Origin: Mucilaginibacter sp. 14171R-50
GTDB taxonomy: Bacteria; Bacteroidota; Bacteroidia; Sphingobacteriales; Sphingobacteriaceae
Assembly: GCF_010093045.1 (NCBI RefSeq)
Contig: NZ_CP048115.1
Location: forward strand, 4,402,001 to 4,466,000
DNA length: 64,000 nt
Direction: 5' to 3'
Part shown: positions 33,639 to 42,218 of the stretch, piece after piece
Layout: each line of letters begins with the position of its first letter
Position numbering within the stretch: position 1 is the first letter of the stretch
Program-made: the position numbers and the translations under genes
The notes under the pieces: model-generated
What the model was told of the DNA's origin: nothing
Database searches by the model: none
Seen by the model: only the letters and a program-made list of their open reading frames with translations

Positions 33639-35030
33639 TTACTCGTTTAAATTCAAAATTTCCTTTATATCGGTAATTATCTTGTTAGCCAGGTTATCTG
33701 CAACGGTTTCTGAATTGCCCTCAGAGTATATGCGGATAATAGGCTCGGTATTTGATTTGCGCAGGTGCACCCACTCCTTATCAAACTCTATTTTTAACCC
33801 GTCGATGGTAGAGTGCGGCTGTTGTTTGTATTTTTCTTCAACCTTCAACAGCAAGGCGTCAATATCCATCTCGGGTGTCAGCGTTATCTTATTTTTTGAT
33901 ATGAAATAGCCCGGATACGATGCCCTTAAAACCGATACCGGCTTGCCGTAATTAGCCAAATGCGTAAGGAATAAGGCTATACCCACCAGGGCATCGCGGC
34001 CGTAGTGCAGTTCGGGATAAATAACCCCGCCATTACCTTCGCCGCCTATAACGGCGTTAACCTCTTTCATTTTGTTCACCACGTTTACCTCACCTACGGC
34101 AGCAGCATGGTACTCGCCACCCGCGCTTTCGGTAACATCGCGCAGGGCACGGGTTGACGAAAGGTTTGACACTGTGTTGCCCTTTGTGTTTTTAAGCACA
34201 TAATCGGCAACAGCTACCAGTGTATATTCTTCGCCGAACATACTGCCATCTTCGCATACAAAGCAAAGGCGGTCAACATCAGGGTCAACAGCTATCCCAA
34301 GGTCAGCTTTTGTTTTTAAAACCTCCTGCGACAGTGCAACCAGGTTTTCGGGCAGTGGCTCCGGGTTGTGCGGAAAGTGCCCGTCAGGCTCGCAATAAAG
34401 CTCGTGAACAACCTCTACACCCAGCGCCTTTAGCAAGGCAGGGATAAATATACCACCGGTTGAGTTCACGCAGTCGATAGCTATTTTAAAATTAGCCTTT
34501 TTAATGGCAGCTACATCAACCAGCGGCAAAGCCAAAACTTTATCAATATGTTTTTGCAGGTAGCTATCATCGTTGGTTAGCTTGCCAAGGTCATTTACGT
34601 CGGCATAGGTAAAATCGCTGTTTTCAGCGATCTCTAAAACTTCCTTCCCATCAACATCACTTATAAATTCGCCCTTTTCGTTCAGTAATTTCAGGGCGTT
34701 CCATTGCTTTGGGTTGTGGCTGGCAGTAAGGATGATACCACCGGCGGCCTTTTCGTCGGGCACGGCAACCTCAACAGTTGGCGTGGTAGACAGGCCCAGA
34801 TCTATAACATCAATACCCAAACCCTGTAAGGTTCCTATCACCAGGTTGTTTACCATACTGCCCGAAAGGCGGGCATCGCGGCCGACAACTATCTTTTTTA
34901 TGCCGGTGCGTTTTACAGCCCAGCTGCCATATGCCGAGGTAAATTTAACAATGTCTAAAGGAGTTAGCCCTTCGCCGGCTGCACCACCTATGGTACCCCT
35001 GATGCCTGAGATTGATTTTATGAGTGTCAA
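33639..35030 (-). CDS. glmM: Phosphoglucosamine mutase
   Basis: A 463-residue alpha-D-phosphohexomutase that isomerises glucosamine 6-phosphate to 1-phosphate for UDP-GlcNAc. It begins TLIKSISGIRGTIGG. ILTASHNPKQWNALK carries the phosphorylated Ser. DPDVDRLCF binds magnesium, GEGNGGVIYPELHYGRD is the sugar loop and RKSNTEPIIRIY the phosphate loop. The start is a TTG at 35030: the upstream in-frame TTG at 35054 overlaps the -7 box, so it cannot be translated. Assignment as GlmM over PgcA/ManB is by overall similarity. Confidence 0.88.
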   Translation of the reverse strand: MTLIKSISGIRGTIGGAAGEGLTPLDIVKFTSAYGSWAVKRTGIKKIVVGRDARLSGSMVNNLVIGTLQGLGIDVIDLGLSTTPTVEVAVPDEKAAGGIILTASHNPKQWNALKLLNEKGEFISDVDGKEVLEIAENSDFTYADVNDLGKLTNDDSYLQKHIDKVLALPLVDVAAIKKANFKIAIDCVNSTGGIFIPALLKALGVEVVHELYCEPDGHFPHNPEPLPENLVALSQEVLKTKADLGIAVDPDVDRLCFVCEDGSMFGEEYTLVAVADYVLKNTKGNTVSNLSSTRALRDVTESAGGEYHAAAVGEVNVVNKMKEVNAVIGGEGNGGVIYPELHYGRDALVGIALFLTHLANYGKPVSVLRASYPGYFISKNKITLTPEMDIDALLLKVEEKYKQQPHSTIDGLKIEFDKEWVHLRKSNTEPIIRIYSEGNSETVADNLANKIITDIKEILNLNE

Positions 35031-35051
35031 AACGTATGTGATGTTAAGCTG

Positions 35052-35059
35052 CAAAAATA
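35052..35059 (-). promoter_or_regulatory. -7 box of the glmM promoter
   Basis: TATTTTTG on the minus strand fits TAnnTTTG and lies about 20 bases before the TTG start at 35030. Confidence 0.55.
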
Positions 35060-35166
35060 GAAATATTTAAATGATAGCAGTGTAAAATTGATGTAGTTTT
35101 AAGCGAGATTTTATTAGCTATATTTACCCGCTATTGAGAACACTAAGTATCACCTTATAAAAGCCA

Positions 35167-35736
35167 ATGGCCGACCACCTGCTACACTTTGACCGGCATA
35201 TATTCTACCTGATCAATCACGACCTGTCTAATACTTTTTTCGACTGGCTGATGCCCCTGATGCGCAACCCTAAGTTTTGGATACCACTATACCTATTCAT
35301 CATAGGTTTTTGCATTTGGCAGTATAAAAAGCAGGGCGTTATACTGATAGTTTTCCTGGCCCTGGCTGTGGGATTTGCCGATTATACAAGCGCCAGCCTG
35401 ATCAAACCATACGCCCATCGCCTGCGCCCCTGCCGCGACCCGGTTACCTCGCAACGGGTAGTTAGCCGGGTGCCTTGCGGTACAGGCTATAGTTTCCCAT
35501 CTACCCATGCTACCGATCATTTTGCCATTGCCGCGTTTTTAAGCTGGTTGTTTTACAAGCAACGGCGATGGGTATTACCCGCAACATTATTATGGGCGGC
35601 CATTATTTGTTTTGCGCAGGTTTATGTGGGTGTACATTTCCCGCTGGACGTTACAGGCGGCGCTATTTACGGCAGTTTAGTAGGAATATTGTTCGCGGTT
35701 GGATTTAGGAAGGTGGTGCCGGGGTTTAAGGTGTAG
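35167..35736 (+). CDS. PAP2 superfamily membrane phosphatase
   Basis: A 189-residue acid phosphatase with about five membrane helices. The three PAP2 motifs are present: KPYAHRLRP (Kx6RP form), YSFPSTHAT (PSxH) and QVYVGVHFPLDVTGG (ending in the HxxxD form). Such enzymes dephosphorylate undecaprenyl-pyrophosphate, phosphatidylglycerophosphate or lipid A. Which one is not decidable. It is divergent from glmM. Confidence 0.88.
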   Translation: MADHLLHFDRHIFYLINHDLSNTFFDWLMPLMRNPKFWIPLYLFIIGFCIWQYKKQGVILIVFLALAVGFADYTSASLIKPYAHRLRPCRDPVTSQRVVSRVPCGTGYSFPSTHATDHFAIAAFLSWLFYKQRRWVLPATLLWAAIICFAQVYVGVHFPLDVTGGAIYGSLVGILFAVGFRKVVPGFKV

Positions 35737-35760
35737 CGTACTCTTATACAAATAACATTG

Positions 35761-35825
35761 TCATGGTGAGCCTGTCGAACCATTTGCCGCGCGTATGAGT
35801 CTTCGACAAGCTCGACTGACAAGCG
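35761..35825. repeat. Palindromic intergenic element (GAGCCTGTCGAA type)
   Basis: GAGCCTGTCGAA (35768-35779) is inverted as TTCGACAAGCTC (35802-35813) with one wobble. TTCGACAAGG near 20090 is a half-site of the same kind. The style matches dispersed repeats known in Bacteroidota and other genomes. Confidence 0.6.
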
Positions 35826-35834
35826 TTTTTGAGA

Positions 35835-35858
35835 ACAAAAAAGGCGCTGTAAAGCGCC
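35835..35858 (-). terminator. Rho-independent terminator after marR
   Basis: GGGCGCTTTACAGCGCC on the minus strand (six-base stem, four-base loop) is followed by TTTTTTGTT. Confidence 0.8.
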
Positions 35859-35883
35859 CAATATTCTAAAATCGTAAATCTCA

Positions 35884-36333
35884 CTATCCCCTCATCTTAT
35901 CCAGCAGGTCGCTTAGCTGGCCGGCTTCTTCTTCGGTGAGGTTTTGTTTAAAAAAATCTTTGGTTTTAAAATCAGCGTCCATTTTTTTGAGGATGGCCAA
36001 CCCTTCATCGCTGATGCGGATATCAACAGCGCGGCGGTCGCGGGAGTTGGTGCAACGCGATACCAGGCCCTTTTGAACCAGGCGATCGACAATACGCGAA
36101 GCATCGGACATTTTATCGATCATGCGCTCTTTAAGCAGGTTTACCGTGGCTGGCTTTGGATATTGCCCGCGTAATATACGCAGTATGTTAAATTGCTGCT
36201 GCGTAAGGTTAAAACGCTCGAAATGAGGGCGCATATGGTTGTTTATCCAGCCCGATGTATATGAAAGGTTAATTACCGCTTTATGATAATTATCTTCAAA
36301 ATTGGTGCTTTTAATATCTTCCTCTATTCCCAT
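35884..36333 (-). CDS. MarR family transcriptional regulator
   Basis: A 149-residue winged-helix dimer. Signature stretches are LTQQQFNILRILRGQ (about 50), MIDKMSDASRIVDRLVQKGLV (recognition helix region) and RDRRAVDIRISDEG (wing). The ATG at 36333 is used because the upstream in-frame TTG at 36351 overlaps a -7 box. A terminator lies about 30 bases after the stop. The target genes and ligand are unknown. Confidence 0.9.
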   Translation of the reverse strand: MGIEEDIKSTNFEDNYHKAVINLSYTSGWINNHMRPHFERFNLTQQQFNILRILRGQYPKPATVNLLKERMIDKMSDASRIVDRLVQKGLVSRCTNSRDRRAVDIRISDEGLAILKKMDADFKTKDFFKQNLTEEEAGQLSDLLDKMRG

Positions 36334-36348
36334 GATAAAAATATCCTT

Positions 36349-36356
36349 CAAATATA
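36349..36356 (-). promoter_or_regulatory. -7 box of the marR promoter
   Basis: TATATTTG on the minus strand fits TAnnTTTG. A TTG 17 bases further upstream, inside the word repeat, could be the -33 element. Confidence 0.55.
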
Positions 36357-36369
36357 ACCTATTTTATGC

Positions 36370-36488
36370 GAATCAAGAGTCAAGAACCAAGAATCAAGAC
36401 AAGAGTAAAAAAAGCATATTGATTGTAAACTTATTGGTTTAGATTATGTTTCTTTCTTGACTCTTGCATCTAAATGTCTTGATTCTCC
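36370..36488. repeat. AATCAAGA/CAAGAGTC word inverted repeat
   Basis: The left arm (36370-36405) reiterates AATCAAG, AGTCAAGA and CCAAGA. The right arm (36450-36488) has CTTGACTCTTG and GTCTTGATTCTCC. The right arm encodes the C-terminal residues of the DUF5522 protein. Confidence 0.7.
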
Positions 36489-36632
36489 ATTGATATCGTC
36501 CTCGCGCCCGTAGTTCCATGGGCAGTGTAAACATTTATTTTTACAACAGTAGCCGCGCTTTAGGTGGTACTCTTTGGTAAAAACAAAATTACCGTCTTCG
36601 TTTATGTAATAATCAACATTCTCCTGCAGCAT
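36444..36632 (-). CDS. DUF5522 small cysteine-rich protein
   Basis: A 62-residue protein. DYYINEDGNFVFTKEYHLKR precedes GYCCKNKCLHCPWNYG. The CC-x3-C-x2-C pattern suggests metal binding, and the family occurs in Bacteroidota without known function. The last dozen residues (about SRHLDARVKKET) come from a word repeat, so the C-terminus looks eroded. Its ATG overlaps the stop of the exonuclease gene (TGATG), indicating translational coupling. Confidence 0.8.
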   Translation of the reverse strand: MLQENVDYYINEDGNFVFTKEYHLKRGYCCKNKCLHCPWNYGREDDINGESRHLDARVKKET

Positions 36633-37570
36633 CAGCTAAGCAATTTCACAAAAATATTATTATTAAAATAATTTTTAAGGTGTGTACCGTTGCCGTGCAG
36701 GGTCCATATTTGCGTGGGCTGGGCTTGTTTGATGACTTTAATGATATCGTTCCAGTCGGCGTGGTCCGATATAAAAAGGCTGTCCTGCGCATTTACCTGC
36801 AGGTTTTTCCACCCGGAGGCAAACAGGCGCTTAACACCTGTTGCCCTTAGATAACTATCAAAAGTAAAGGGGGGCACTATATACACGTATTCCAACTGCT
36901 CTTTCATCAATTTACGGCCATATATCCGGTGAGGGCCCAGGTCAAAACCCATTTTTTGGTATACGGCGTTAACAGGCATCACCCGGTGATGCACCAGTAT
37001 TTTTTTTTGCGGCGCATAATCGTTTATCATCCTGATCAGGCGCTGGCTTTTACCCAGGCTATAAGCCCCAAGCAGGATATTTATTTTAATATCGTTTAGT
37101 TTTTTGATCTCTTCAACCGGATCGGGGTGCGCGGTGTTGGGGTCGGCAAAAGTACTTTCGGTGATCAACACATCAGCTTTTACAAATTCGAACGGCTCGC
37201 AGGTACTATCGGGTTGTAACTTGTAATCGCCGGTATATAAATATCGTGTGCCTTTATACTCCATCAGCACCTGTGCCGAGCCCGGCATATGCCCCGCGGG
37301 TATAAGGGTTAGTTGCACATCGCCAATGGTAAAAGGCGCGTTATATGCCGCTGTATAGCTCACCTTTGCCGCGCTTTTGCCATAACGCAGCTGCATAAAG
37401 GCAATGGTAGCCGCGGTAGCATAAACGTTGGTATTACCACTTACAGCATGGTCTGCATGAGCGTGGGATATCACGGCATTGCTAACAGGCGCCTGCGGGT
37501 CCAGGTAAAAATCGGCGTAACGGCAGTAAAGGCCATTTGCATTAAAGGCGATAAAATCATCGAGGATCAT
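36632..37570 (-). CDS. MBL-fold exonuclease (ligase-associated type)
   Basis: A 312-residue metallo-beta-lactamase/beta-CASP-like protein. SHAHADHAVSG is the HxHxDH metal motif. Other metal or active-site segments are IPAGHMPGSAQV, YTGDYK, TESTFADP, and SDHADWND near residue 270. It resembles the exonucleases encoded beside ATP-dependent DNA ligases and SNM1 nucleases. No ligase gene is in this window. It is coupled to coaE upstream by a four-base overlap and to DUF5522 downstream by a one-base overlap. Confidence 0.82.
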   Translation of the reverse strand: MILDDFIAFNANGLYCRYADFYLDPQAPVSNAVISHAHADHAVSGNTNVYATAATIAFMQLRYGKSAAKVSYTAAYNAPFTIGDVQLTLIPAGHMPGSAQVLMEYKGTRYLYTGDYKLQPDSTCEPFEFVKADVLITESTFADPNTAHPDPVEEIKKLNDIKINILLGAYSLGKSQRLIRMINDYAPQKKILVHHRVMPVNAVYQKMGFDLGPHRIYGRKLMKEQLEYVYIVPPFTFDSYLRATGVKRLFASGWKNLQVNAQDSLFISDHADWNDIIKVIKQAQPTQIWTLHGNGTHLKNYFNNNIFVKLLS

Positions 37571-38169
37571 TGATATTGCGGGGCAAGGGACAAGTACAGC
37601 TGATGCAGTTTCAGCACTTGCGGAATTACTGGTTGGGTATCATCGTTAAAAATAACATCATCGGCCATTTTCAGCTTTTGTTCTTCGGTAAACTGGCGAT
37701 CGTCGCGGGCCTTAACTTCGCCGGCGCTTATTCCATCGCGGCGGGCAACGCGTTTGATGCGCAGCTCTAACGGTGCGGAAACCATTATGGTCCTGTCGCA
37801 CATTTTATACGAACCGCTTTCAAATAATATTGCGGCCTCTTTTAGCACGTAAGGTGCATCTTTTTGACGCAGCACCCATTTATCAAACGCCCTGAAAACA
37901 GCAGGATGCACCAGCGCATTCAGTTTATTCAACTGCTCATTATCGTTAAACACTATCGCTGCTATATGCTTGCGGTTAAGGGTGCCGTCTTTGAAATAGG
38001 CATCAGCGCCGAAAGCTTGTTTTATGCCGGTCATTAACGTTGCATCGGCTATCATTACCTCTTTTGCCGCCTCATCCGCATAAAATACGGGTATTCCCAA
38101 TACTTCAAATATTTTGCAGACTGTTGTTTTGCCGCTGCCTATATTGCCCGTGATGCCTATCTTCAACAT
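37567..38169 (-). CDS. coaE: Dephospho-CoA kinase
   Basis: A 200-residue P-loop kinase for the last step of CoA synthesis. The Walker A motif GNIGSGKTT is at about residues 8-16. Other family segments are YADEAAKEVM, LNRKHIAAIVF and LVHPAVFRAF. The lid region is RRDGISAGEVKARDDRQ. Its start overlaps the ybbR-like gene's stop by one base and its end overlaps the exonuclease gene's start by four. Confidence 0.93.
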   Translation of the reverse strand: MLKIGITGNIGSGKTTVCKIFEVLGIPVFYADEAAKEVMIADATLMTGIKQAFGADAYFKDGTLNRKHIAAIVFNDNEQLNKLNALVHPAVFRAFDKWVLRQKDAPYVLKEAAILFESGSYKMCDRTIMVSAPLELRIKRVARRDGISAGEVKARDDRQFTEEQKLKMADDVIFNDDTQPVIPQVLKLHQLYLSLAPQYQ

Positions 38170-39116
38170 TATTTTTTGATAATGAAATCTATGTTCCGGG
38201 GTTCTATTTTAACCACTTTACTGTACGATGGCAAACGGGTTACCTTTACCGGCAGCATGCTATAACCGCTGTGTCGCCACAGTTCAAGGTCGGCTACGGC
38301 CTCAAAATCATCTTCATTAAGGTCGGGGAAATTACCTAACGATGTGGTTAAGGTTACCTTAACTTTTTGCGGGAATACCTTTACATCGTAATAATTATGA
38401 TTATTGATCAGTTTAACAGGTACCTCGATCGTTTTTTCGGTGTATTCATCAATGGGGATGTTCACAATTACATTTTTGGGCACAATATTCAAATTACCCT
38501 CTTTGGCGCCCTGTAAGTTAATCCGGCCGTTAAAGTCTTCGTTGGCGGCATTTATTTTTATCGAATCAGTTTTCCATGATCTTATCCTGCTCAACGCCTC
38601 GGCGGGGCCACTGATGGTTACGTATCGGGGTTTAATGCTAACATCACCCGACTGTGCAAACTGCTTTTGATAACTTATGGCAATTACCGGTTCTACAGGT
38701 ACCCTTTTCACCGTACGGCTGCTAAAATCAAAAAAGAGCGTATCCGGAGTGATCGCTATAATTTCGCGGCCAACCTCCCGTTTGGCGTTAATTTGCCGTA
38801 ACTGAGCGCTTAACACCACATAGTTCCGGGTATCAAGCGTGCGCAGGTCAACGTCAATTACCTTTTTATCCTCGTTGATTTTCGAAAACAACATTTGCCA
38901 GCCGGTGCCTTGCACAATAGCATTAACCGTATCGGCCTGTAACGGATGAAACGCGCGCTTTTGGGGAGCATTCCTGAAATGCACCGCCTGCCTAACCGTA
39001 TATTTATATGGGTTTGATAACGAAGTGAACAACCATGCAAATATGGCAAGCACCAGGCAGGTAACAAAGGCTGATAACCGCCGGCGCTCAATTGCAGATA
39101 ATTTGATTATTGCCAT
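38169..39116 (-). CDS. YbbR/CdaR-like domain protein
   Basis: A 315-residue membrane-anchored protein. One N-terminal helix (about 13-30, FVTCLVLAIFAWLF) is followed by extracytoplasmic YbbR-type beta repeats (for example VPVKLINNHNYYDVKVFPQKVKV, split across about 235-260). Firmicute relatives control the c-di-AMP cyclase CdaA. No diadenylate cyclase gene is visible here. The ATG at 39116 is chosen, and an upstream in-frame start at 39164 would include a hairpin region. Confidence 0.78.
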   Translation of the reverse strand: MAIIKLSAIERRRLSAFVTCLVLAIFAWLFTSLSNPYKYTVRQAVHFRNAPQKRAFHPLQADTVNAIVQGTGWQMLFSKINEDKKVIDVDLRTLDTRNYVVLSAQLRQINAKREVGREIIAITPDTLFFDFSSRTVKRVPVEPVIAISYQKQFAQSGDVSIKPRYVTISGPAEALSRIRSWKTDSIKINAANEDFNGRINLQGAKEGNLNIVPKNVIVNIPIDEYTEKTIEVPVKLINNHNYYDVKVFPQKVKVTLTTSLGNFPDLNEDDFEAVADLELWRHSGYSMLPVKVTRLPSYSKVVKIEPRNIDFIIKK

Positions 39117-39133
39117 GTTGTTGAGGTGAAAGA

Positions 39134-39208
39134 GTAAAGGTAAAGGGTAAATGGCTTTAAACAAAAAAGCGAAAGGTTTTCCTTTCGCTTTTAACCTTTT
39201 ACCTTTGA
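39134..39208. repeat. Nested hairpin with word repeats, yajC-ybbR spacer
   Basis: AAAAGCGAAAGG (39165-39176) and CCTTTCGCTTTT (39181-39192) form a perfect 12-base stem with loop TTTT. Flanking words AAAGGTAAAGGG on the left and CCTTTTACCTTT on the right extend the inversion. It could attenuate or process the nusB-coaE operon transcript. Confidence 0.7.
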
Positions 39209-39211
39209 ACC

Positions 39212-39535
39212 TTACTTAGTAGCCACCGGTGTATTAAGCGCCTTAGAGGCATCTAACGATACAGCCGATTTATCAAAACGGATGCGCGTACCACCTTCAA
39301 CCTCTATCAGGAAGGTTGTATCAGCAACTTCGTATATTTTACCGTGTATACCGGCGGTTGTAATTATTTTATCGCCTTTTTTTAGCTCTTCTACGTACTT
39401 TTTCTGATCTTTTTGTTTCTTAACCTGGGGGCGTATCATAAAAAAGTAAAACACAATGGCAATTAAGCCAAACATTATCAATTGCTGGTAACCCATTCCC
39501 CCGCCGGCGGCTTGTAATAAAACTGTTGCTATCAT
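39212..39535 (-). CDS. yajC: Preprotein translocase subunit YajC
   Basis: A 107-residue single-span protein of the SecDF-YajC holotranslocon. One helix (about 18-36, IMFGLIAIVFYFFMI) is followed by RPQVKKQKDQKKYVEEL, then the cytoplasmic domain with LKKGDKIITTAGIHGKI. The ATG at 39535 puts the helix at the usual place. It lies 10 bases after the DUF1573 gene. Confidence 0.93.
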   Translation of the reverse strand: MIATVLLQAAGGGMGYQQLIMFGLIAIVFYFFMIRPQVKKQKDQKKYVEELKKGDKIITTAGIHGKIYEVADTTFLIEVEGGTRIRFDKSAVSLDASKALNTPVATK

Positions 39536-39545
39536 TATATAATTA

Positions 39546-39995
39546 TTATTTAGTAGTAGTTGATGCAGTGGTAACCTCGCCAATTAAATGCACCATATTC
39601 TGGGCTGGGTTGGTATTAGCTGTAATAGTTATCTGTTTATCCTGCAGGCCCATTTTGGCGGCGCTGTTAAAGGTAACCTTTATTGCACCGGCCTGGCCGG
39701 GCTGTATAGGTGCTTTAGGCCACTCGGGCTTGGTGCAGCCGCATGTGGCAACTGCATCTTTAATTATCAATGGCGATTTACCCGAATTGGTAAATTTAAA
39801 TTCGTAAGTAACTTTTTCGCCTTCTTTTATTTTGCCAAAATCATGCGTTTCTTTTTCAAACTTCATTACAGGCGCGTTAGTTGCGGCGACATTGCCGGTA
39901 GCGGCAACGGCCGCATTAGCACTGTGGCTTGATTGGTTGCAGGCCGTTGTAATTAACAAACCGGCAGCAATTGCACATAAAAACAGCTTTTTCAT
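39546..39995 (-). CDS. DUF1573 domain lipoprotein
   Basis: A 149-residue exported protein. The signal peptide ends in lipobox LLITTAC (Cys at about 19). The DUF1573 domain is an Ig-like ASH/MSP-type fold with FGKIKEGEKVTYEFKFTNSG, then VATCGCTKPEWPKAPIQPGQ. The family is abundant in Bacteroidota and its function is unknown. It is co-directional and tightly spaced with yajC. Confidence 0.88.
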   Translation of the reverse strand: MKKLFLCAIAAGLLITTACNQSSHSANAAVAATGNVAATNAPVMKFEKETHDFGKIKEGEKVTYEFKFTNSGKSPLIIKDAVATCGCTKPEWPKAPIQPGQAGAIKVTFNSAAKMGLQDKQITITANTNPAQNMVHLIGEVTTASTTTK

Positions 39996-40063
39996 CTGAA
40001 CTTATTTATTGATTTAATGAATTCTTTATACATTTTAAGATGGGCTCATCTGCACATTTATAC

Positions 40064-41011
40064 CTACTCTATCAACCCCCTGCCTATCTTTTTTATTTTG
40101 TTGTCGGCTTTAAGCTCAAACAAAATCTTGTCTAATATACCGTTTATAAACGAATTACTTTTAGGCGTACTAAACTCTTTTGATATCTCCAGGTATTCGT
40201 TAATGGTAACTTTAACCGGGATAGATGTAAAGTTAATAAATTCTACAATGGCCATTTTCATTAATAAGGTATCCATCATGGCAATACGGTCGGGTTCCCA
40301 GTTTTGCGTCTTTTGCGCAATAAGCTCCTGGTAAGCGGCATCGTGACGGATGCTTTGCTCAAACAGATTGATCACAAATTCCCTATCCTCTACCCAATTA
40401 CCGCTAATTTCGGCCAGTTTATTTTCGGCATAATTGTCAGACGAGAAATTCTTGAACGTTTTGGCGATCAGCGCCTGCAGCACTTCGCGGTCAACCGGCC
40501 AGTAAATAAATTTATCCTCGAACACCTGTTCGGCTAACGACGATTTTAGGATCACCTTCTTGAAAATGAATTTGATGATATCTTTGTCAGTTTGTATGGT
40601 GTCGTCGGTTTTAGCTATATATTCGGCGTATTCCGTTGATTTTTTCAGGGTGGTGAATAAAGATTTTGCCAGTTCAGGGTCGAACGACCACTCCACCTTA
40701 TACTTTTTAAGGGCGGCAAGGTAATCCTTGTTTTCTTTTAACGAGAGGATAAATCGGTTGCTTAATATTTTTACACTCGCGTTCAGATCCTCGGCTGTGG
40801 GTAAATGTTTGTTAGCCCTCTCCGCAGCATCGATTTCTGCATATTCAATAACTTCGCTTATCAGCGATAGCATCCATATATACATTTCAAAAACCTGGTC
40901 GATACTGTGCAGCAGATGTTTTTCATGTGCCTTGATTTCTTTAGTATCCGATTGGTGGAACGCGTACAGCGATTGTAACACTTTTACCCTGAGGTGCCTT
41001 CTGTTTAACAT
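40064..41011 (-). CDS. nusB: Transcription antitermination factor NusB
   Basis: All-helical RNA-binding protein of 315 residues that acts in rRNA antitermination. NRRHLRVKVLQSLYAFHQSD is the N-terminal RNA-binding helix. The NusB core lies in the last 130 residues, with DRIAMMDTLLMKMAIVEF, then PVKVTINEYLEISKEFSTP and SNSFINGILDKI. It is about twice the E. coli length because of a helical insertion (about residues 50-180) typical of Bacteroidota. It starts the minus-strand run to DUF5522. Confidence 0.93.
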   Translation of the reverse strand: MLNRRHLRVKVLQSLYAFHQSDTKEIKAHEKHLLHSIDQVFEMYIWMLSLISEVIEYAEIDAAERANKHLPTAEDLNASVKILSNRFILSLKENKDYLAALKKYKVEWSFDPELAKSLFTTLKKSTEYAEYIAKTDDTIQTDKDIIKFIFKKVILKSSLAEQVFEDKFIYWPVDREVLQALIAKTFKNFSSDNYAENKLAEISGNWVEDREFVINLFEQSIRHDAAYQELIAQKTQNWEPDRIAMMDTLLMKMAIVEFINFTSIPVKVTINEYLEISKEFSTPKSNSFINGILDKILFELKADNKIKKIGRGLIE

Positions 41012-41060
41012 GTTGTAAGAACGATTATGGCCGCGCCTTATGCACGCCTATGATAAATTT

Positions 41061-42161
41061 TTAATAGGTTGATTTTACTTTTTTAATATCAGCAATACGT
41101 TTTTCGGCAATTTTGTTTGCCGCGTCAGTTGTAGAAATGCTTTCGAGCTTAGAAAGTTTTAAAACATTGCGCGTAGCTTCGTAAATATTTTCGGTAAGCT
41201 GCATGGTGCGCTTTTTACTAAAACCCATTAACTCCGAATAGCAGTTAATAATACCTCCCGCATTTATAACGTAATCGGGCGCAAAAAGGATGCCTTTATC
41301 AAGCAGCATCTTGCCATGCTCCTGTTCGTCCTGCAATTGGTTATTGGCCGAGCCCGCGATAATGCCGCATTTAATTTTCTTAATGGTTTCGGTATTAATG
41401 GTAGCCCCTAACGCACAGGGCGAATAAATATCTGCATCGATATCAAAAATTGAATTGTTTGATACCGCCTCGGCGCCATATTTCTTTGATACCTGGCGTG
41501 TGCGCTCGTCATTAATGTCGCTTATATAAACCTTGGCATTCTCGTCGCGCAGCAGTTTAACCAGGCTCTCGCCCACGTGGCCTATGCCCTGCACAATTAC
41601 CGATTTGCCGGTAAGGCTATCGCTGCCAAACTGCTCTTTTACACATGCTTTTATCCCCATAAACACGCCTTTTGCCGCAATTGGCGCGGGGTCGCCACTG
41701 CCGCCCAGACTTTCGGGTATCCCGGTTACGTGCTGGGTTTCCATGCGTATGTACTCCATGTCGCGCGGGTTGGTGCCCACATCCTCCGATGTGATAAACT
41801 CGCCGTTAAGGTTTTTGATATACCGGCCAAACTTACGCATCAGCGCTTCGGTTTTATCCTTGCGCGAGTCGCCTATAATAACCGAGTAGCCACCGCCCAT
41901 GTTAAGCCCTGCTATGGCACATTTATAGGTCATGCTTTTAGAAAGGCGCAAAACATCGTTCAAAGCGTCGCCTTCGGTTTTATAGGCCCACATGCGTGTG
42001 CTGCCAAATGCCGGGCCAAGCGTTGTATCGTGTATAGCTATAATGGCCCTTAAACCGGTATCCGGGTCGCTGCAAAACACAACTTTCTTGTGTCCGAAAA
42101 CATCGAGCTGGTTAAAGATACTTGTAGTTGGCTGTTGAGCGGGCATTTGTGGTAGCGGCAA
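41061..42161 (-). CDS. Leucine dehydrogenase-like (Glu/Leu/Phe/Val dehydrogenase) with altered active site
   Basis: A 366-residue amino-acid dehydrogenase homologue. HDTTLGPAFGSTRMW and MTYKCAIAGLNMGGGYSV are the catalytic segments. The NAD Rossmann domain has VQGIGHVGESLVKLL near residue 200. In leucine dehydrogenase the motif reads GGGK and that Lys (Lys80 in the Bacillus enzyme) is catalytic. Here it is Tyr92. GPALGG is also changed to GPAFGS. The substrate-binding Lys of MTYK (80) is kept. Normal oxidative deamination is therefore doubtful. A run of word repeats follows upstream. Confidence 0.85.
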   Translation of the reverse strand: MPLPQMPAQQPTTSIFNQLDVFGHKKVVFCSDPDTGLRAIIAIHDTTLGPAFGSTRMWAYKTEGDALNDVLRLSKSMTYKCAIAGLNMGGGYSVIIGDSRKDKTEALMRKFGRYIKNLNGEFITSEDVGTNPRDMEYIRMETQHVTGIPESLGGSGDPAPIAAKGVFMGIKACVKEQFGSDSLTGKSVIVQGIGHVGESLVKLLRDENAKVYISDINDERTRQVSKKYGAEAVSNNSIFDIDADIYSPCALGATINTETIKKIKCGIIAGSANNQLQDEQEHGKMLLDKGILFAPDYVINAGGIINCYSELMGFSKKRTMQLTENIYEATRNVLKLSKLESISTTDAANKIAEKRIADIKKVKSTY

Positions 42162-42218
42162 ATGTAATTGTTTGTTAGCACTGCAAAACTAACGGTTTTT
42201 TTTATTGTGGCAAAGTAT

